This document shows, piece after piece, positions 8,786 through 17,442 of a DNA stretch of 64,000 bases. Origin of the DNA: Desulfobacula sp. (GTDB lineage: Bacteria > Desulfobacterota > Desulfobacteria > Desulfobacterales > Desulfobacteraceae); NCBI RefSeq assembly GCF_030145145.1, contig NZ_JAQYWD010000009.1:62001-126000 (forward strand), given 5' to 3'. Under the pieces are notes generated by a model. That model did not search any database, had not been told where the DNA came from, and saw only the letters and a list, made by a program, of their open reading frames with translations. Position numbers and translations under genes: made by a program. How positions within the stretch are numbered: the first letter of the stretch is position 1; each line of letters opens with the position of its first letter.

Positions 8786-9946
8786 TTAAAGCGCTCTTAA
8801 TGCTTCGCTGGGGTCCATGTTACTGGCTTTAACCGCCGGGTAAAGACTTGCCAGCAGGCTCAGGGCAACGGCCATAAACAGGGAGACGATCCCAAGGGTT
8901 GAATTGATTCCGGCAAAGACGCCGTCTTTGATCACCATTGGAATGAGACTGCAGGCCATCAGGTTCCCGGTAACAAATCCCATTATGCCCCCAATGATCC
9001 CCAGCAATAAGGCTTCCAGTAAAATAATCTGCATGACATGCCCCCTTCTGAACCCAATGGCCCTGAAAATTCCGATTTCCCTGGTCCGTTCGTTGACGGA
9101 TCCCATCATGGTGACCATGACCAGTAGGGAACCAATGAGAATGACGAGAATGGAAACCCCCAGGCTGAAAGACTTAAACATCTCAATGGACTGCATTTTG
9201 GACATGACAGCTTGTTTCATGGCGGTCACCTTTGCATGGGGAAATTTTTCTGCAATCTGCAATGTCATTTCTGAAATGGGACAACCCTGGCAAAATGCGG
9301 ATATCTCCACCATTGAAAGCTTGCCTTCCTTTCCCAGAACTGTCTGTCCGGCAATTAGGCTCACCATAATGGCGTCATCCTCAGAAGCCCCGGTGGGCCT
9401 TAAAATAGCGGCGATGTTAAAAGCACGGTCTGAAAGGCGGATGGTATCTCCCACCTTATACCCCAAAAGGGCAGCCGCCCGGGAGCCCAGCATGACGTCA
9501 TTCTCTCGTTCGGGAAACCTGCCTGCGCTTTTATGCCACCAGGTTTTCAAAGCCAGTTCTTGTTCAAACACGACACCCATCAACAGAACGGTTTTGTTTT
9601 TTACCGTGACAGGTCCCAGGACTTTCGGGGCGATGATGGAAAGGTTTTTATGGTTTTTTATGGTTCTGATGTCTGACAGTTTTTTCTGGTCAAATTCCCG
9701 AACCTGGTAGTTGACCCCCCCCACATTGATCCCGCCGTAATGGAGTGACAGGCGATCGCTTTTCGGGACCATGACAATATTGGCCCCAAACTGGTTGAGC
9801 CGCTGTTCAATATTCCAAGTCATGCTTTCTGTGATGGAAACAAGGGTGACAACCGTTGAAATACCCATCACAAGTCCCAGGACAAGGAACAGCATTTTGC
9901 CTTTTCTGCGTTGAATGTTACCCAAAGAGATATTATGGAGTTTCAA
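8786..9946 (-). CDS. FtsX/MacB-type ABC permease
   Basis: 386 residues with the ABC3 layout: an N-terminal membrane segment (MLFLVLGLVMGISTVVTL), a large extracytoplasmic domain (about 45-250) and three C-terminal membrane segments (VSILVILIGSLLVMVTMM, ILLEALLLGIIGGIMGFV, LGIVSLFMAVALSLLASL). It ends in the typical PAVKASNMDPSEALRAL. The periplasmic domain has a CQGC motif, which may bind metal. Its start overlaps the end of the upstream gene by 14 bp. It should form the membrane part of the transporter with the ATPase just downstream. Related permeases occur with DUF2318 proteins in Ftr1/P19-type iron loci, but no Ftr1 or P19 gene is here. Confidence 0.9.
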   Translation of the reverse strand: MKLHNISLGNIQRRKGKMLFLVLGLVMGISTVVTLVSITESMTWNIEQRLNQFGANIVMVPKSDRLSLHYGGINVGGVNYQVREFDQKKLSDIRTIKNHKNLSIIAPKVLGPVTVKNKTVLLMGVVFEQELALKTWWHKSAGRFPERENDVMLGSRAAALLGYKVGDTIRLSDRAFNIAAILRPTGASEDDAIMVSLIAGQTVLGKEGKLSMVEISAFCQGCPISEMTLQIAEKFPHAKVTAMKQAVMSKMQSIEMFKSFSLGVSILVILIGSLLVMVTMMGSVNERTREIGIFRAIGFRRGHVMQIILLEALLLGIIGGIMGFVTGNLMACSLIPMVIKDGVFAGINSTLGIVSLFMAVALSLLASLYPAVKASNMDPSEALRAL

Positions 9947-10373
9947 GGTCTTTCTCCTCCTGGTTCAAGGTGTTTTGATGTTGACGATGGTTGACCTGAT
10001 TGAGCAGGGTTACCGTCAGGCCCTGCCGGTCAAACACCGCTGTGATATGGGCAATTTTTATCCGGCGGCGGTCATATGTGACCACAAGGCGGGGGGGATG
10101 CCTGCCATTATCAGTACTTTTTACACCATCAAGGGTATTGATTTCTGCGATGAGGCTTGCGGGCCAGGCAGATGCCGATTCCAGCTTGAAAATCGCATCC
10201 TCCAGATGACGTGTGGTCATATAGGACACAGCCTGGGGAACCGTGGCAATACTCAGTCCCATGAGGATGACCAACGATACGACCATGGCAATGGTGCCGA
10301 ATCCCAAGCCTCTTTTTTTTATTCCCAGGACTTTTTCTCTTTTTCCGCGATATTTTTCCGGATCATATGCCAT
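9933..10373 (-). CDS. Small single-pass membrane protein with HMA-like fold, operon member
   Basis: 146 residues. A basic N-terminus (YRGKREKVLGIKKRG) is followed by one membrane segment (about 24-45, FGTIAMVVSLVILMGLSIAT) and a domain of about 90 residues. The pattern INTLDGVKS ... RLVVTYDRRRI ... ITAVFDRQGLTVTLL resembles a beta-alpha-beta heavy-metal-associated (HMA) or ferredoxin-like fold without the CxxC. It overlaps the permease start by 14 bp and follows the DUF2318 gene by 12 bp, so it is almost certainly part of the same system. I do not recognise the family; the fold assignment is inferred from pattern only. Confidence 0.75.
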   Translation of the reverse strand: MAYDPEKYRGKREKVLGIKKRGLGFGTIAMVVSLVILMGLSIATVPQAVSYMTTRHLEDAIFKLESASAWPASLIAEINTLDGVKSTDNGRHPPRLVVTYDRRRIKIAHITAVFDRQGLTVTLLNQVNHRQHQNTLNQEEKDLETP

Positions 10374-10385
10374 GGAAACTTCCTT

Positions 10386-10853
10386 TTATTTGAATTTGCA
10401 ATACCAGGCATTGGTATTGATGTCCTGCATGGAAATGACCAGCATCTTCCCTGCTATTGTTCGTGCCAGCGGTGCCGGATTACATCCGCCTTTGACCACA
10501 TTGATCCGTTCCGTGCCAAACCGCCTGTTGCAATTGGTGCAAATCATGACATTGCCGTCCTGAACATATCCTTTGCCGGATCGGTAACAGACATCACAGG
10601 AATCAATGGCGGCCCGGATCACCCCATCTTCACTTTGAACCAGAAAAAAATCTACCCGGGTTCCATCATCGGCGTTTACCTGAAAATAATGGGCTTTCCC
10701 ATCATTAAGCGTTTTGATGGGAATCAACAAATTCCCTTCTGAAGGGGTTAACAGTTTAAATTTATTTCTAAAAAATGCAGATGCCGTGGTTCCCGCCAAC
10801 AATAGTACGAGCAGGAGGGTGATGGGGAGGATTGTTTTATGAAATATGGTCAT
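10386..10853 (-). CDS. DUF2318 domain protein (Cys-rich, membrane-anchored)
   Basis: 155 residues: an N-terminal signal or anchor (ILPITLLLVLLLAGTTASAF), then a DUF2318 domain. The family hallmark cysteines are clear: DSCDVCYRSGKGYVQDG, MICTNCNRRF and VKGGCNPAPL. DUF2318 domains are found with Ftr1-like iron permeases and FtsX-type ABC systems in many anaerobes and Epsilonproteobacteria. They are thought to bind a metal or iron-sulfur centre, and the molecular role is not settled. It sits between the HMA-like gene and the small membrane protein, all on the minus strand with gaps under 20 bp. Confidence 0.88.
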   Translation of the reverse strand: MTIFHKTILPITLLLVLLLAGTTASAFFRNKFKLLTPSEGNLLIPIKTLNDGKAHYFQVNADDGTRVDFFLVQSEDGVIRAAIDSCDVCYRSGKGYVQDGNVMICTNCNRRFGTERINVVKGGCNPAPLARTIAGKMLVISMQDINTNAWYCKFK

Positions 10854-10870
10854 TGGGATTTCCTTATCGA

Positions 10871-11374
10871 TTAAAGGGTTGATGGCGAAATACCCGGCAG
10901 GGTGCAGCAGGTATCCTCCGGTGGTGTGACCCGGTGGGATGAACCTCGATTTTCACCGCTGTTCCCGGGCGGACCTTCCCTGCTGCAGCAACGGCCGCCA
11001 TTGGATGCAAAACCGGTTCTTCTGGAGTCAAGATGAGCAAAGGATTCTTTTTGAGAAATAATACCAATGGTTTCCAGCTTTCCCGGATACCCGATTTCAG
11101 AAAGTTTCCGGGATATTTTTTCATCCGTTAACGGGGCCGTGAAATCAATGGCAATTAATTTTCTGAACAGATTGGCCCCAAATCCTGAATACCCTTCCAA
11201 CGATGCAAGGCGGTCAGCAATAATGGAAAAGCAGCTTCCACAGGACAGGTTGTCTATCTTTATAATTGCTCGATTTATCGGTTTGATCTGGGGAGGGGCA
11301 GCCCATGCCCACCCTGCCGGTAACACCATGCCCAATACAACAGATCCCCAAATGATATACAATGATTTCTTCAC
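10871..11374 (-). CDS. Exported HMA-domain protein with Cys-pair tail
   Basis: 167 residues from a GTG start with an AAGGAGG ribosome binding site 6 nt upstream. An upstream in-frame ATG is rejected because it would place the sigma-54 promoter inside the gene. It has a signal peptide (SLYIIWGSVVLGMVLPAGWAWA) and an HMA-like domain (about 35-100) with the metal-binding motif LSCGSCF in a typical beta1-loop-alpha1 position. The low-complexity tail has two CC pairs (GGRCCSREG, EDTCCTLPG). It is likely a periplasmic metal-binding protein feeding or sensing substrate for the ABC system downstream. It is first gene of the operon 8087-11374. Confidence 0.8.
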   Translation of the reverse strand: MKKSLYIIWGSVVLGMVLPAGWAWAAPPQIKPINRAIIKIDNLSCGSCFSIIADRLASLEGYSGFGANLFRKLIAIDFTAPLTDEKISRKLSEIGYPGKLETIGIISQKESFAHLDSRRTGFASNGGRCCSREGPPGNSGENRGSSHRVTPPEDTCCTLPGISPSTL

Positions 11375-11422
11375 AGAACCCTCCTTTTTTGAATCTCTTT
11401 TTATGGCAACACACTCCCATAA

Positions 11423-11438
11423 TTCAAAAGTTGTGCCA
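11423..11438 (-). promoter_or_regulatory. Sigma-54-type -24/-12 promoter of the HMA/DUF2318/ABC operon
   Basis: Minus-strand TGGCACAACTTTTGAA fits the consensus TGGCAC-N5-TTGCA except for one base in the -12 element. Spacing is exact. Transcription would start about 35-40 nt before the GTG of the first operon gene. The gene just upstream encodes an NtrC-type sigma-54 activator. Confidence 0.7.
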
Positions 11439-11540
11439 ACAGGTCCTGTTTGATGAAATTGGATTCTAATGTACTGAAAAGCGCAGAAACGCGTTAAAAG
11501 GTGCACCCGGCAAAAGCCAGCGAAAAGAAAGGCAGTTGAA

Positions 11541-11570
11541 GACTATTCCCCAGGCAGGTGTGGAATAGTC
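11541..11570. promoter_or_regulatory. Inverted repeat: candidate activator site or regulator-gene terminator
   Basis: Perfect 9-bp arms (GACTATTCC / GGAATAGTC) separated by 12 bp. It lies about 105-130 bp upstream of the sigma-54 promoter and 8 bp past the activator gene's stop codon. There is no T run on the minus strand, which argues for an upstream activator binding site over a terminator, although both remain possible. Confidence 0.5.
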
Positions 11571-11577
11571 TACAGGG

Positions 11578-12918
11578 TTAAAGGCCATACTTTTCCAGCC
11601 GGTATAAAAGAACGTGTCGGGGTATTTTTAACAACCTGGCTGCCTGGGAACGATTTTGATCCGCTTTTTCAAGGGCTTTTATAATATAAGTTTTTTCAAT
11701 ATCCTCTAAAGCAATGCCGTCATCGGGTATTACCGGTGAAAGGATATCTGCCAAGGGCTTGTTGACAATGAATTGAAGGTCTTCAGGTCCAATCACACGA
11801 TGCTTTCTTAAAATAATACATCGTTCAACAACATTCTGCATTTCCCGGATATTCCCTGGCCATTGATAGGCTTCCAGTATCGCCAGGGCCTGGGGGGAGA
11901 AGAGAACATCCCGGGGGGCATCAAATTTTTTTAAAAAATGGTTTACCAGGGCAGGGATATCTTCGGTGCGTTCCCTCAATGGGGGGATAAAAAGGGGGAT
12001 GACACTCAGCCGGTAATATAAATCTTCCCGGAAGGTTCCTTCTGTAATTTCTTTTTGAAGATCAAGATTGGTGGCCGCAATAATTCGGATATCAACACGC
12101 CTCACCCTTTCCGATCCCACCGGCTGGACTTCTTTCTCCTGGATGGCCCGTAACAGCTTTACCTGGATATCCGTCGTCAGTTCACCGATTTCATCCAGGA
12201 ACAATGTCCCGCCGGAAGCGGTTTGGAAATGCCCTTTTCTGTCCTTTATGGCGCCGGTAAAAGATCCTTTCACATGGCCGAACAGCTCGCTCTCTATGAG
12301 TCCGGCAGGAATGGCCGCACAATTAATGGCCACCATTGGCCCCTGGCTTTTCGGGCTGTTCTGGTGTATCAGCCTTGCCAGCACTTCTTTGCCTGTGCCT
12401 GATTCACCGGAGATTAACACCGTTGCTGAACTGTTGGCTGCCCTGGATGCCGTGTTCAACAATTCTTTCATGACGGAACTGGCAGACACGATCCCCTGGG
12501 TACCGGTCAGGCGGTTAATTTCATTGGTCTGCAGTTTGGTTTTAAACCGTAATCCCCTCAGTTCCAATGCCTTTTTACAGGATAGAATCAGGGTATCCCG
12601 GTCAAAGGGTTTGGTGATAAAATTGAACGCCCCCTTGTTCATGGCCTGAACGGCCATTTCAATGGACCCGAAAGCCGTCATGATAATCACTGGGATATCC
12701 GGGGCCTCTTTTTTTATGTGTGTGAGAATTTCAAGCCCGTTCATATCCCCCAATTTAACATCTGTCACCACAAGGTCCGGAGAAAGGGTTTCGAAATATG
12801 CCAGGCCGTCTTTTCCCGACGCTGCTGTAACGACATTAAAGCCTTTTGCGGCCAAATTGTATTCTGTTAACCGTCTAAGACTTTGGTCGTCATCAATCAA
12901 TAAGATTACATCAGACAT
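11578..12918 (-). CDS. NtrC-family sigma-54-dependent response regulator
   Basis: 446 residues from the ATG giving MSDVILLIDDDQS. A longer start would overlap the kinase gene deeply. Domains are a receiver (acceptor in LVVTDVKLGDMNG), a sigma-54 AAA+ domain (Walker A GESGTGKE, GSFTGA loop, GGTLFLDEIGEL) and a C-terminal Fis-type helix-turn-helix (NRSQAARLLKIPRHVLLYRL). It activates sigma-54 RNA polymerase from upstream sites when phosphorylated. It overlaps the kinase gene by 8 bp (ATGTCTGA), so the pair is translated together. The nearest candidate target is the operon directly downstream, which carries a sigma-54-type promoter. Confidence 0.95.
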   Translation of the reverse strand: MSDVILLIDDDQSLRRLTEYNLAAKGFNVVTAASGKDGLAYFETLSPDLVVTDVKLGDMNGLEILTHIKKEAPDIPVIIMTAFGSIEMAVQAMNKGAFNFITKPFDRDTLILSCKKALELRGLRFKTKLQTNEINRLTGTQGIVSASSVMKELLNTASRAANSSATVLISGESGTGKEVLARLIHQNSPKSQGPMVAINCAAIPAGLIESELFGHVKGSFTGAIKDRKGHFQTASGGTLFLDEIGELTTDIQVKLLRAIQEKEVQPVGSERVRRVDIRIIAATNLDLQKEITEGTFREDLYYRLSVIPLFIPPLRERTEDIPALVNHFLKKFDAPRDVLFSPQALAILEAYQWPGNIREMQNVVERCIILRKHRVIGPEDLQFIVNKPLADILSPVIPDDGIALEDIEKTYIIKALEKADQNRSQAARLLKIPRHVLLYRLEKYGL

Positions 12919-14050
12919 GTTGGATACTTTCATTGTTTGAAAAAGGGGTTTCAGGTAAAAATATTGAAAAGCGGGCACCGCCCAGGGTAGCTCGGTCAAT
13001 GGTTATGGTTCCCCCTAAGCGTTCAACCACCCGTTTTGAAATGGAAAGTCCAAGGCCGGTCCCGTTTTCCTTGAACGTGACAAAGGACTGGAACACCTCC
13101 TGGACAAGGTTTTCGTCTATACCGGGGCCGTCATCTGAAATTTGAATAAGGCCGCCGTTTTCGTGTTGACAAAAATCAATGATGATGCGGCCGTTTTTTT
13201 CCACCGCATCAATCGCATTGATAATGATATTCATCAACACTTGAATCATGGCGGCCTCATCTGTCAAAAACCGGTTTCCGCTGGTTGCCGGGTTGACGGA
13301 AACCTGGATGGCTTTTTCCTTAATCCTGGCATCAAGCAAAGAGACCACCCGGCGGATAATCGTCCCAACGGATTCCTGCCGGCCGCTGTCATTGTGATGG
13401 TGACCCCGGCAATATTCCAGGACATCGTTCACTGAATGATTCAGCCGTGAAATTTCAGAGCGCATGATGTTAATAAATTCATGTTTTGGATGGTCTTCGG
13501 ATACTTCATCCGCCAGGATTTCAGCAGCCCCTTTTATGGAAGCCAGCGGATTTTTTATTTCATGGGCCAGGGAAGCGGACACATGGCCCAGCATGGAAAG
13601 CATCTGGCTTTGCCCCAGTTGTTTTTCCGCTTCTAACAGCTGGGAGGCCTGTTCGTGAAGGCGTTGATATGATCCGGTCAATTTTTCCGAAAGGGTTTTA
13701 TATTTTTCCCTTAATTTGGTTTCCCTGCTGGAAATAAGGCCGATCACAATGCCTGCTGCCAGGTAAAAGACAATTTCCGACAATTCACTGAAATAGGCTT
13801 GCGGCCCTGCTGCCCAGAACATATAAAGATGCGGAACAAATGCCAGGCAGGACAGAACCGCAAGACAAATCCCTCCCCGCAACCCGTACAGGATGGCACC
13901 GATGGCAATGGGAAAATAGCTTAATCGACGGTAGGTGTCATGGTAAAAAATCATGTACCCCGGGGTAAGGGCGTGAAGGACACCAATCCCGGCAACAACG
14001 GCCAGGAGCAGGTAAAATAAAATACATTTCATATTGAGTTTCATGGCCAA
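12911..14050 (-). CDS. Membrane sensor histidine kinase, partner of the NtrC-type regulator
   Basis: 379 residues. Four to five membrane segments occupy the first 115 residues (ILFYLLLAVVAGIGVLHAL, PIAIGAILYGLRGGICLAVL, IVFYLAAGIVIGLI) without a large periplasmic loop. Then come a coiled linker, HisKA with ASLAHEIKNPLASIKGA, and an HATPase domain (ISDDGPGID, GTGLGLSISKRVVERLGG). The layout resembles kinases that sense a signal in or at the membrane. The gene overlaps the regulator gene by 8 bp. Confidence 0.93.
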   Translation of the reverse strand: MAMKLNMKCILFYLLLAVVAGIGVLHALTPGYMIFYHDTYRRLSYFPIAIGAILYGLRGGICLAVLSCLAFVPHLYMFWAAGPQAYFSELSEIVFYLAAGIVIGLISSRETKLREKYKTLSEKLTGSYQRLHEQASQLLEAEKQLGQSQMLSMLGHVSASLAHEIKNPLASIKGAAEILADEVSEDHPKHEFINIMRSEISRLNHSVNDVLEYCRGHHHNDSGRQESVGTIIRRVVSLLDARIKEKAIQVSVNPATSGNRFLTDEAAMIQVLMNIIINAIDAVEKNGRIIIDFCQHENGGLIQISDDGPGIDENLVQEVFQSFVTFKENGTGLGLSISKRVVERLGGTITIDRATLGGARFSIFLPETPFSNNESIQHV

Positions 14051-14294
14051 TCCTGGGAAGACAACACTATCCAGTTTTTAAACTCAATAGATCGTCGGGT
14101 CTGAATTTTGTGAGCGGTTTCCATGATATTCAAAGTATCTTAAGAAAACAGTGAATTTACAAGGGTTAATTCATCTTTTTCACAAATGGCTGACGCTGTT
14201 GCGAGAGAAAAAGGGGCCATGCTAACGGTCTGTTCTTGTTATTTATTATTAAACGGGTTAAAATTTTAAAATTAAACCTTGCAAAGGAATATAT

Positions 14295-15575
14295 ATGGAC
14301 AACACGGATAACCGGTATAGAGACTATCTTGACATATTGCATGAAGAGCTTGTGCCGGCCATGGGCTGCACAGAACCTATTGCTGTCGCGTATGCTGCAG
14401 CCCGGGCCAGGGCGGTCTTGGGTATCCAGCCGGACCGGGTCGTGATTGAAGCCAGTGATAATATAATTAAAAACGTCAAAAGTGTGGTCGTTCCCAATAC
14501 GGGCAGCCTAAGGGGTATTGAAGCTGCAGCGGTTGCAGGGATTGTGGCGGGTGATGAAGACAAGGTGCTTGAGGTTATCTCCTCTGTGGATGATGAAGGG
14601 CGGAAGAAAATTAAACATTTTCTTGAGAGCAGGGACGTAACAGTTTGTAAATCAACAAGCCCTTTGACATTTGATTTGCGTGTTACCGTTTTTAAAGGAG
14701 AGTCAAAAGCATGTGTGAAGATTTCCCACTTTCATACCAACATCGTCTTGATAACAAAAGATGATGAAATCATTTTCCAGAATCAGGACTGTGATGAGAT
14801 CAATACTGCCGGCCTGACCGATCGTTCCATGATGAATGTGAAAGATATTCTTGACTTTTCCGAATCCGTAGACATATCTGAAGTCGAGGATCTGCTGCAA
14901 CGCCAGATTGAATACAATACCCGTATTGCAGCGGAAGGTCTTAAGGGGGATTGGGGGGCCAATATTGGCTCCGTCCTGCTTGAAATCTGGGGGGATGACA
15001 TAAAGACACGGGCGAAAGCAATGGCGGCTGCAGGATCTGATGCCAGAATGAGCGGATGTGGACTGCCGGTTGTGATCGTATCAGGGAGTGGGAATCAGGG
15101 AATCACCGCTTCAGTTCCTGTGATTGAATATGCCAAAGAACTGGGTGTTAAAAAAGAGGCTTTGTATAGAGCCTTGGTCGTGTCCAATCTGGTTACCATT
15201 CATCAGAAAACCGGCATTGGACGGTTGTCAGCCTATTGCGGGGCCGTCAGTGCCGGTGTGGGTGCCGGTGCTGGAATCACCTGGCTTCATGGCGGCCGAT
15301 TTGTGGAAGTCGCCCACACAATTGTCAATGCCCTTGCAACGGTATCCGGGATCATCTGTGATGGTGCCAAACCGTCATGTGCTGCTAAAATTGCTGCTGC
15401 CATTGACGCGGGGATTTTAGGATTCCATATGTATCAAAAAGGGCAACAGTTTTATGGCGGGGACGGGATCGTCAAAAAAGGGGTTGAAAACACAATCGCC
15501 AGCATCGGCCGGCTTGGCCGTGATGGCATGCGTGAAACCGATAAAGAGATCATCCGCATCATGTTAGGAGAATGA
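14295..15575 (+). CDS. cyuA: L-cysteine desulfidase (UPF0597/CyuA family)
   Basis: 426 residues of the UPF0597 (YhaM/CyuA) family, whose characterised members use a [4Fe-4S] cluster to degrade L-cysteine to pyruvate, ammonia and sulfide. The family motif VPAMGCTEPIAVA is near residue 20. The C-terminal half has the serine dehydratase-alpha-like blocks (RMSGCGLPVVIVSGSGNQG, SAYCGAVSAGVGAGAG, ICDGAKPSCAAKIA) with the cluster cysteines. It overlaps the mutY start by 4 bp (ATGA), so the two are co-translated. Cysteine degradation may serve sulfide or carbon metabolism here; no cyu regulator is adjacent. Confidence 0.9.
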   Translation: MDNTDNRYRDYLDILHEELVPAMGCTEPIAVAYAAARARAVLGIQPDRVVIEASDNIIKNVKSVVVPNTGSLRGIEAAAVAGIVAGDEDKVLEVISSVDDEGRKKIKHFLESRDVTVCKSTSPLTFDLRVTVFKGESKACVKISHFHTNIVLITKDDEIIFQNQDCDEINTAGLTDRSMMNVKDILDFSESVDISEVEDLLQRQIEYNTRIAAEGLKGDWGANIGSVLLEIWGDDIKTRAKAMAAAGSDARMSGCGLPVVIVSGSGNQGITASVPVIEYAKELGVKKEALYRALVVSNLVTIHQKTGIGRLSAYCGAVSAGVGAGAGITWLHGGRFVEVAHTIVNALATVSGIICDGAKPSCAAKIAAAIDAGILGFHMYQKGQQFYGGDGIVKKGVENTIASIGRLGRDGMRETDKEIIRIMLGE

Positions 15576-16666
15576 TTATCCCAGATTTAGACATCTGCCG
15601 GTTTCAAGAGAAACTGGTGACATGGTATCAGGCCCATCATCGACAGCTGCCCTGGCGGGAAAGCAATGATCCGTACCGTATCTGGATATCCGAGGTCATG
15701 CTTCAACAGACCCAGGTCAAAACGGTTATTTCGTATTTTTATAAGTTTATTCATCACTTTCCCACCCTTGACGAGCTGGCACAGGCGGACCTTGAAAGGG
15801 TCCTGAAAATGTGGGAAGGGCTTGGATATTATGCCAGGGCCAGAAATTTTCATAAAGCCGCCAAGCGCATATCAAAGGACTTGAACGGGATCATACCGGA
15901 TGATTTTTCCCAATTTAAAACCTTACCCGGTGTAGGCGATTATATTGGTGCCGCCGTCCAGAGCATTGCCTTTGGCCATCCGTTTGCGGTTGTGGACGGC
16001 AATGTCAAACGGGTTCTGGCAAGGCTGTATTGCCTCAGGCATCCGGTGAACAAATCGTCTTCCCATCAATATTTTAAAGGTCATGCCGACCTTTTGCTGG
16101 AGAAAAAAGATCCAGGGACATTTAACCAGGCCATGATGGAACTGGGGGCATTGATCTGCACCCCAAGAAATCCGCAATGCACGGTTTGCCCTGTGTCCCA
16201 GTTCTGCAAAGCTTTTTTATCCGATAGAATGGACGAATACCCCCGGCGGGTTAAGGCTAAAAAGGTTCCCACTTACCATATTGCCGCAGGAATTGTCCGA
16301 AAAAAAGGTCAGATGCTGATCACCCGGCGGAAACTGGATGGTCTGTTGGGTGGATTATGGGAATTTCCAGGGGGAAAGCTTAAAACAGGAGAAGATGCTG
16401 CCTCGGCCTGTATTCGGGAGATACAAGAAGAAACCGGTATTTGTGTGCAAACAGACGCTCACCTGACAACCGTTCATCATGCCTATACCCATTTTAAAAT
16501 TCAAATGGACATTTACTATTGTACCTATGTCTCCGGCAGCGTTCATTTAAACGGACCCATTGATTTTAGATGGATCAGGCTCAAAGAGCTTGACACGTTT
16601 GCCTTTCCAAAAGCCAACTTAAAGTTTATTCCCATGATCGAAGAAAACTTAAGCCATTCTGTTTGA
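15572..16666 (+). CDS. mutY: A/G-specific adenine glycosylase
   Basis: Base-excision repair enzyme that removes adenine opposite 8-oxoguanine. The 364 residues have the HhH-GPD core (MLQQTQVKTVISYF, LPGVGDYIGAAVQSIAFG, AVVDGNVKRVLARLY) and the four cluster cysteines in the C-x6-C-x2-C-x5-C arrangement (CTPRNPQCTVCPVSQFC). The C-terminal 8-oxoG-recognition domain keeps a full Nudix box pattern (GGKLKTGEDAASACIREIQE, then ETG). In most MutY proteins this box is degenerate, so some hydrolase activity (MutT-like) is conceivable. GGAG precedes the ATG, which overlaps the cyuA stop. Confidence 0.94.
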   Translation: MIIPDLDICRFQEKLVTWYQAHHRQLPWRESNDPYRIWISEVMLQQTQVKTVISYFYKFIHHFPTLDELAQADLERVLKMWEGLGYYARARNFHKAAKRISKDLNGIIPDDFSQFKTLPGVGDYIGAAVQSIAFGHPFAVVDGNVKRVLARLYCLRHPVNKSSSHQYFKGHADLLLEKKDPGTFNQAMMELGALICTPRNPQCTVCPVSQFCKAFLSDRMDEYPRRVKAKKVPTYHIAAGIVRKKGQMLITRRKLDGLLGGLWEFPGGKLKTGEDAASACIREIQEETGICVQTDAHLTTVHHAYTHFKIQMDIYYCTYVSGSVHLNGPIDFRWIRLKELDTFAFPKANLKFIPMIEENLSHSV

Positions 16667-16854
16667 CGTTTGCTTTCAATTATCTGTACCGTTGTTTTTA
16701 CCTGGAGCCGAAAGGAATCCATCTGATTTGGAATAAAAAAAAACATTTTCCCATCATAAATTCAAATATGTTTTGTCCTTAAATTAAATGCAAACAATTG
16801 AATTGATCCATAACCTGATTAGTATATGTAAAGGCAACATCAGGAAAGGATCAT

Positions 16855-17442
16855 ATGATATTTAAAAAAACCATATCCAGAAAAGAATTTAAAACGCTTA
16901 CATATCCGCACATGAAGCTGTTATACAATGTAGCGCTTAGATACTGCGGGAATGTGTTTGATGCAGAGGATATTGTCCAGGAAACTTACTTGATGGCCTT
17001 TAATAAATTTCATCAACTAAGGGAAAAATCAAAATGTAAGTCCTGGATGTTAACCATATTGAGAAACAATTTTTTAAAAAATTATCAAAAACAGAAAAGT
17101 AGGCAAAAGCTGTCAGAGATCGATTACATAAATTTTTTAAAAACCAGTCTGTCTGTGGATACGGCAGAAAAAATGCTTGAAAAAGCAATGAATCAGCAAC
17201 TGGTTCAAGAGGCAATAAATCAATTGCCGATAAAATATAAAGAGGTGTTGCTTTTGTATTACATGGATGAAATGTTGTATAAAGAGATTGCAGATGCCCT
17301 GGAAATTCCCATTGGTACAGTCATGTCCAGACTGACACGGGCAAGGGAAAGCGTAAAGATTATTTTATTGAAACAGATGACGTCATTGAATAATATAGTA
17401 AATGTTAATTTTAAGACAACCGGTACCCTTAAAAGAAAATGA
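16855..17442 (+). CDS. ECF-type RNA polymerase sigma factor
   Basis: 195 residues with sigma region 2 (LYNVALRYCGNVFDAEDIVQETYLMAFNKF) and region 4 (INQLPIKYKEVLLLYYMDEMLYKEIADALEIPIGTVMSRLTRARE). Region 3 is missing, as in ECF sigmas. AGGAAAGGATC precedes the ATG. Its stop overlaps the anti-sigma start by 4 bp. The regulated genes are not known. Possible local targets are the MOSC and YcaO genes downstream. Confidence 0.93.
   Translation: MIFKKTISRKEFKTLTYPHMKLLYNVALRYCGNVFDAEDIVQETYLMAFNKFHQLREKSKCKSWMLTILRNNFLKNYQKQKSRQKLSEIDYINFLKTSLSVDTAEKMLEKAMNQQLVQEAINQLPIKYKEVLLLYYMDEMLYKEIADALEIPIGTVMSRLTRARESVKIILLKQMTSLNNIVNVNFKTTGTLKRK

Noticed and set aside
10864-11124. Alternative frame in the HMA gene as evidence for a frameshift
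   Set aside because: The chosen frame has paired cysteines and a natural stop before the next gene; the alternative frame shows no family resemblance.
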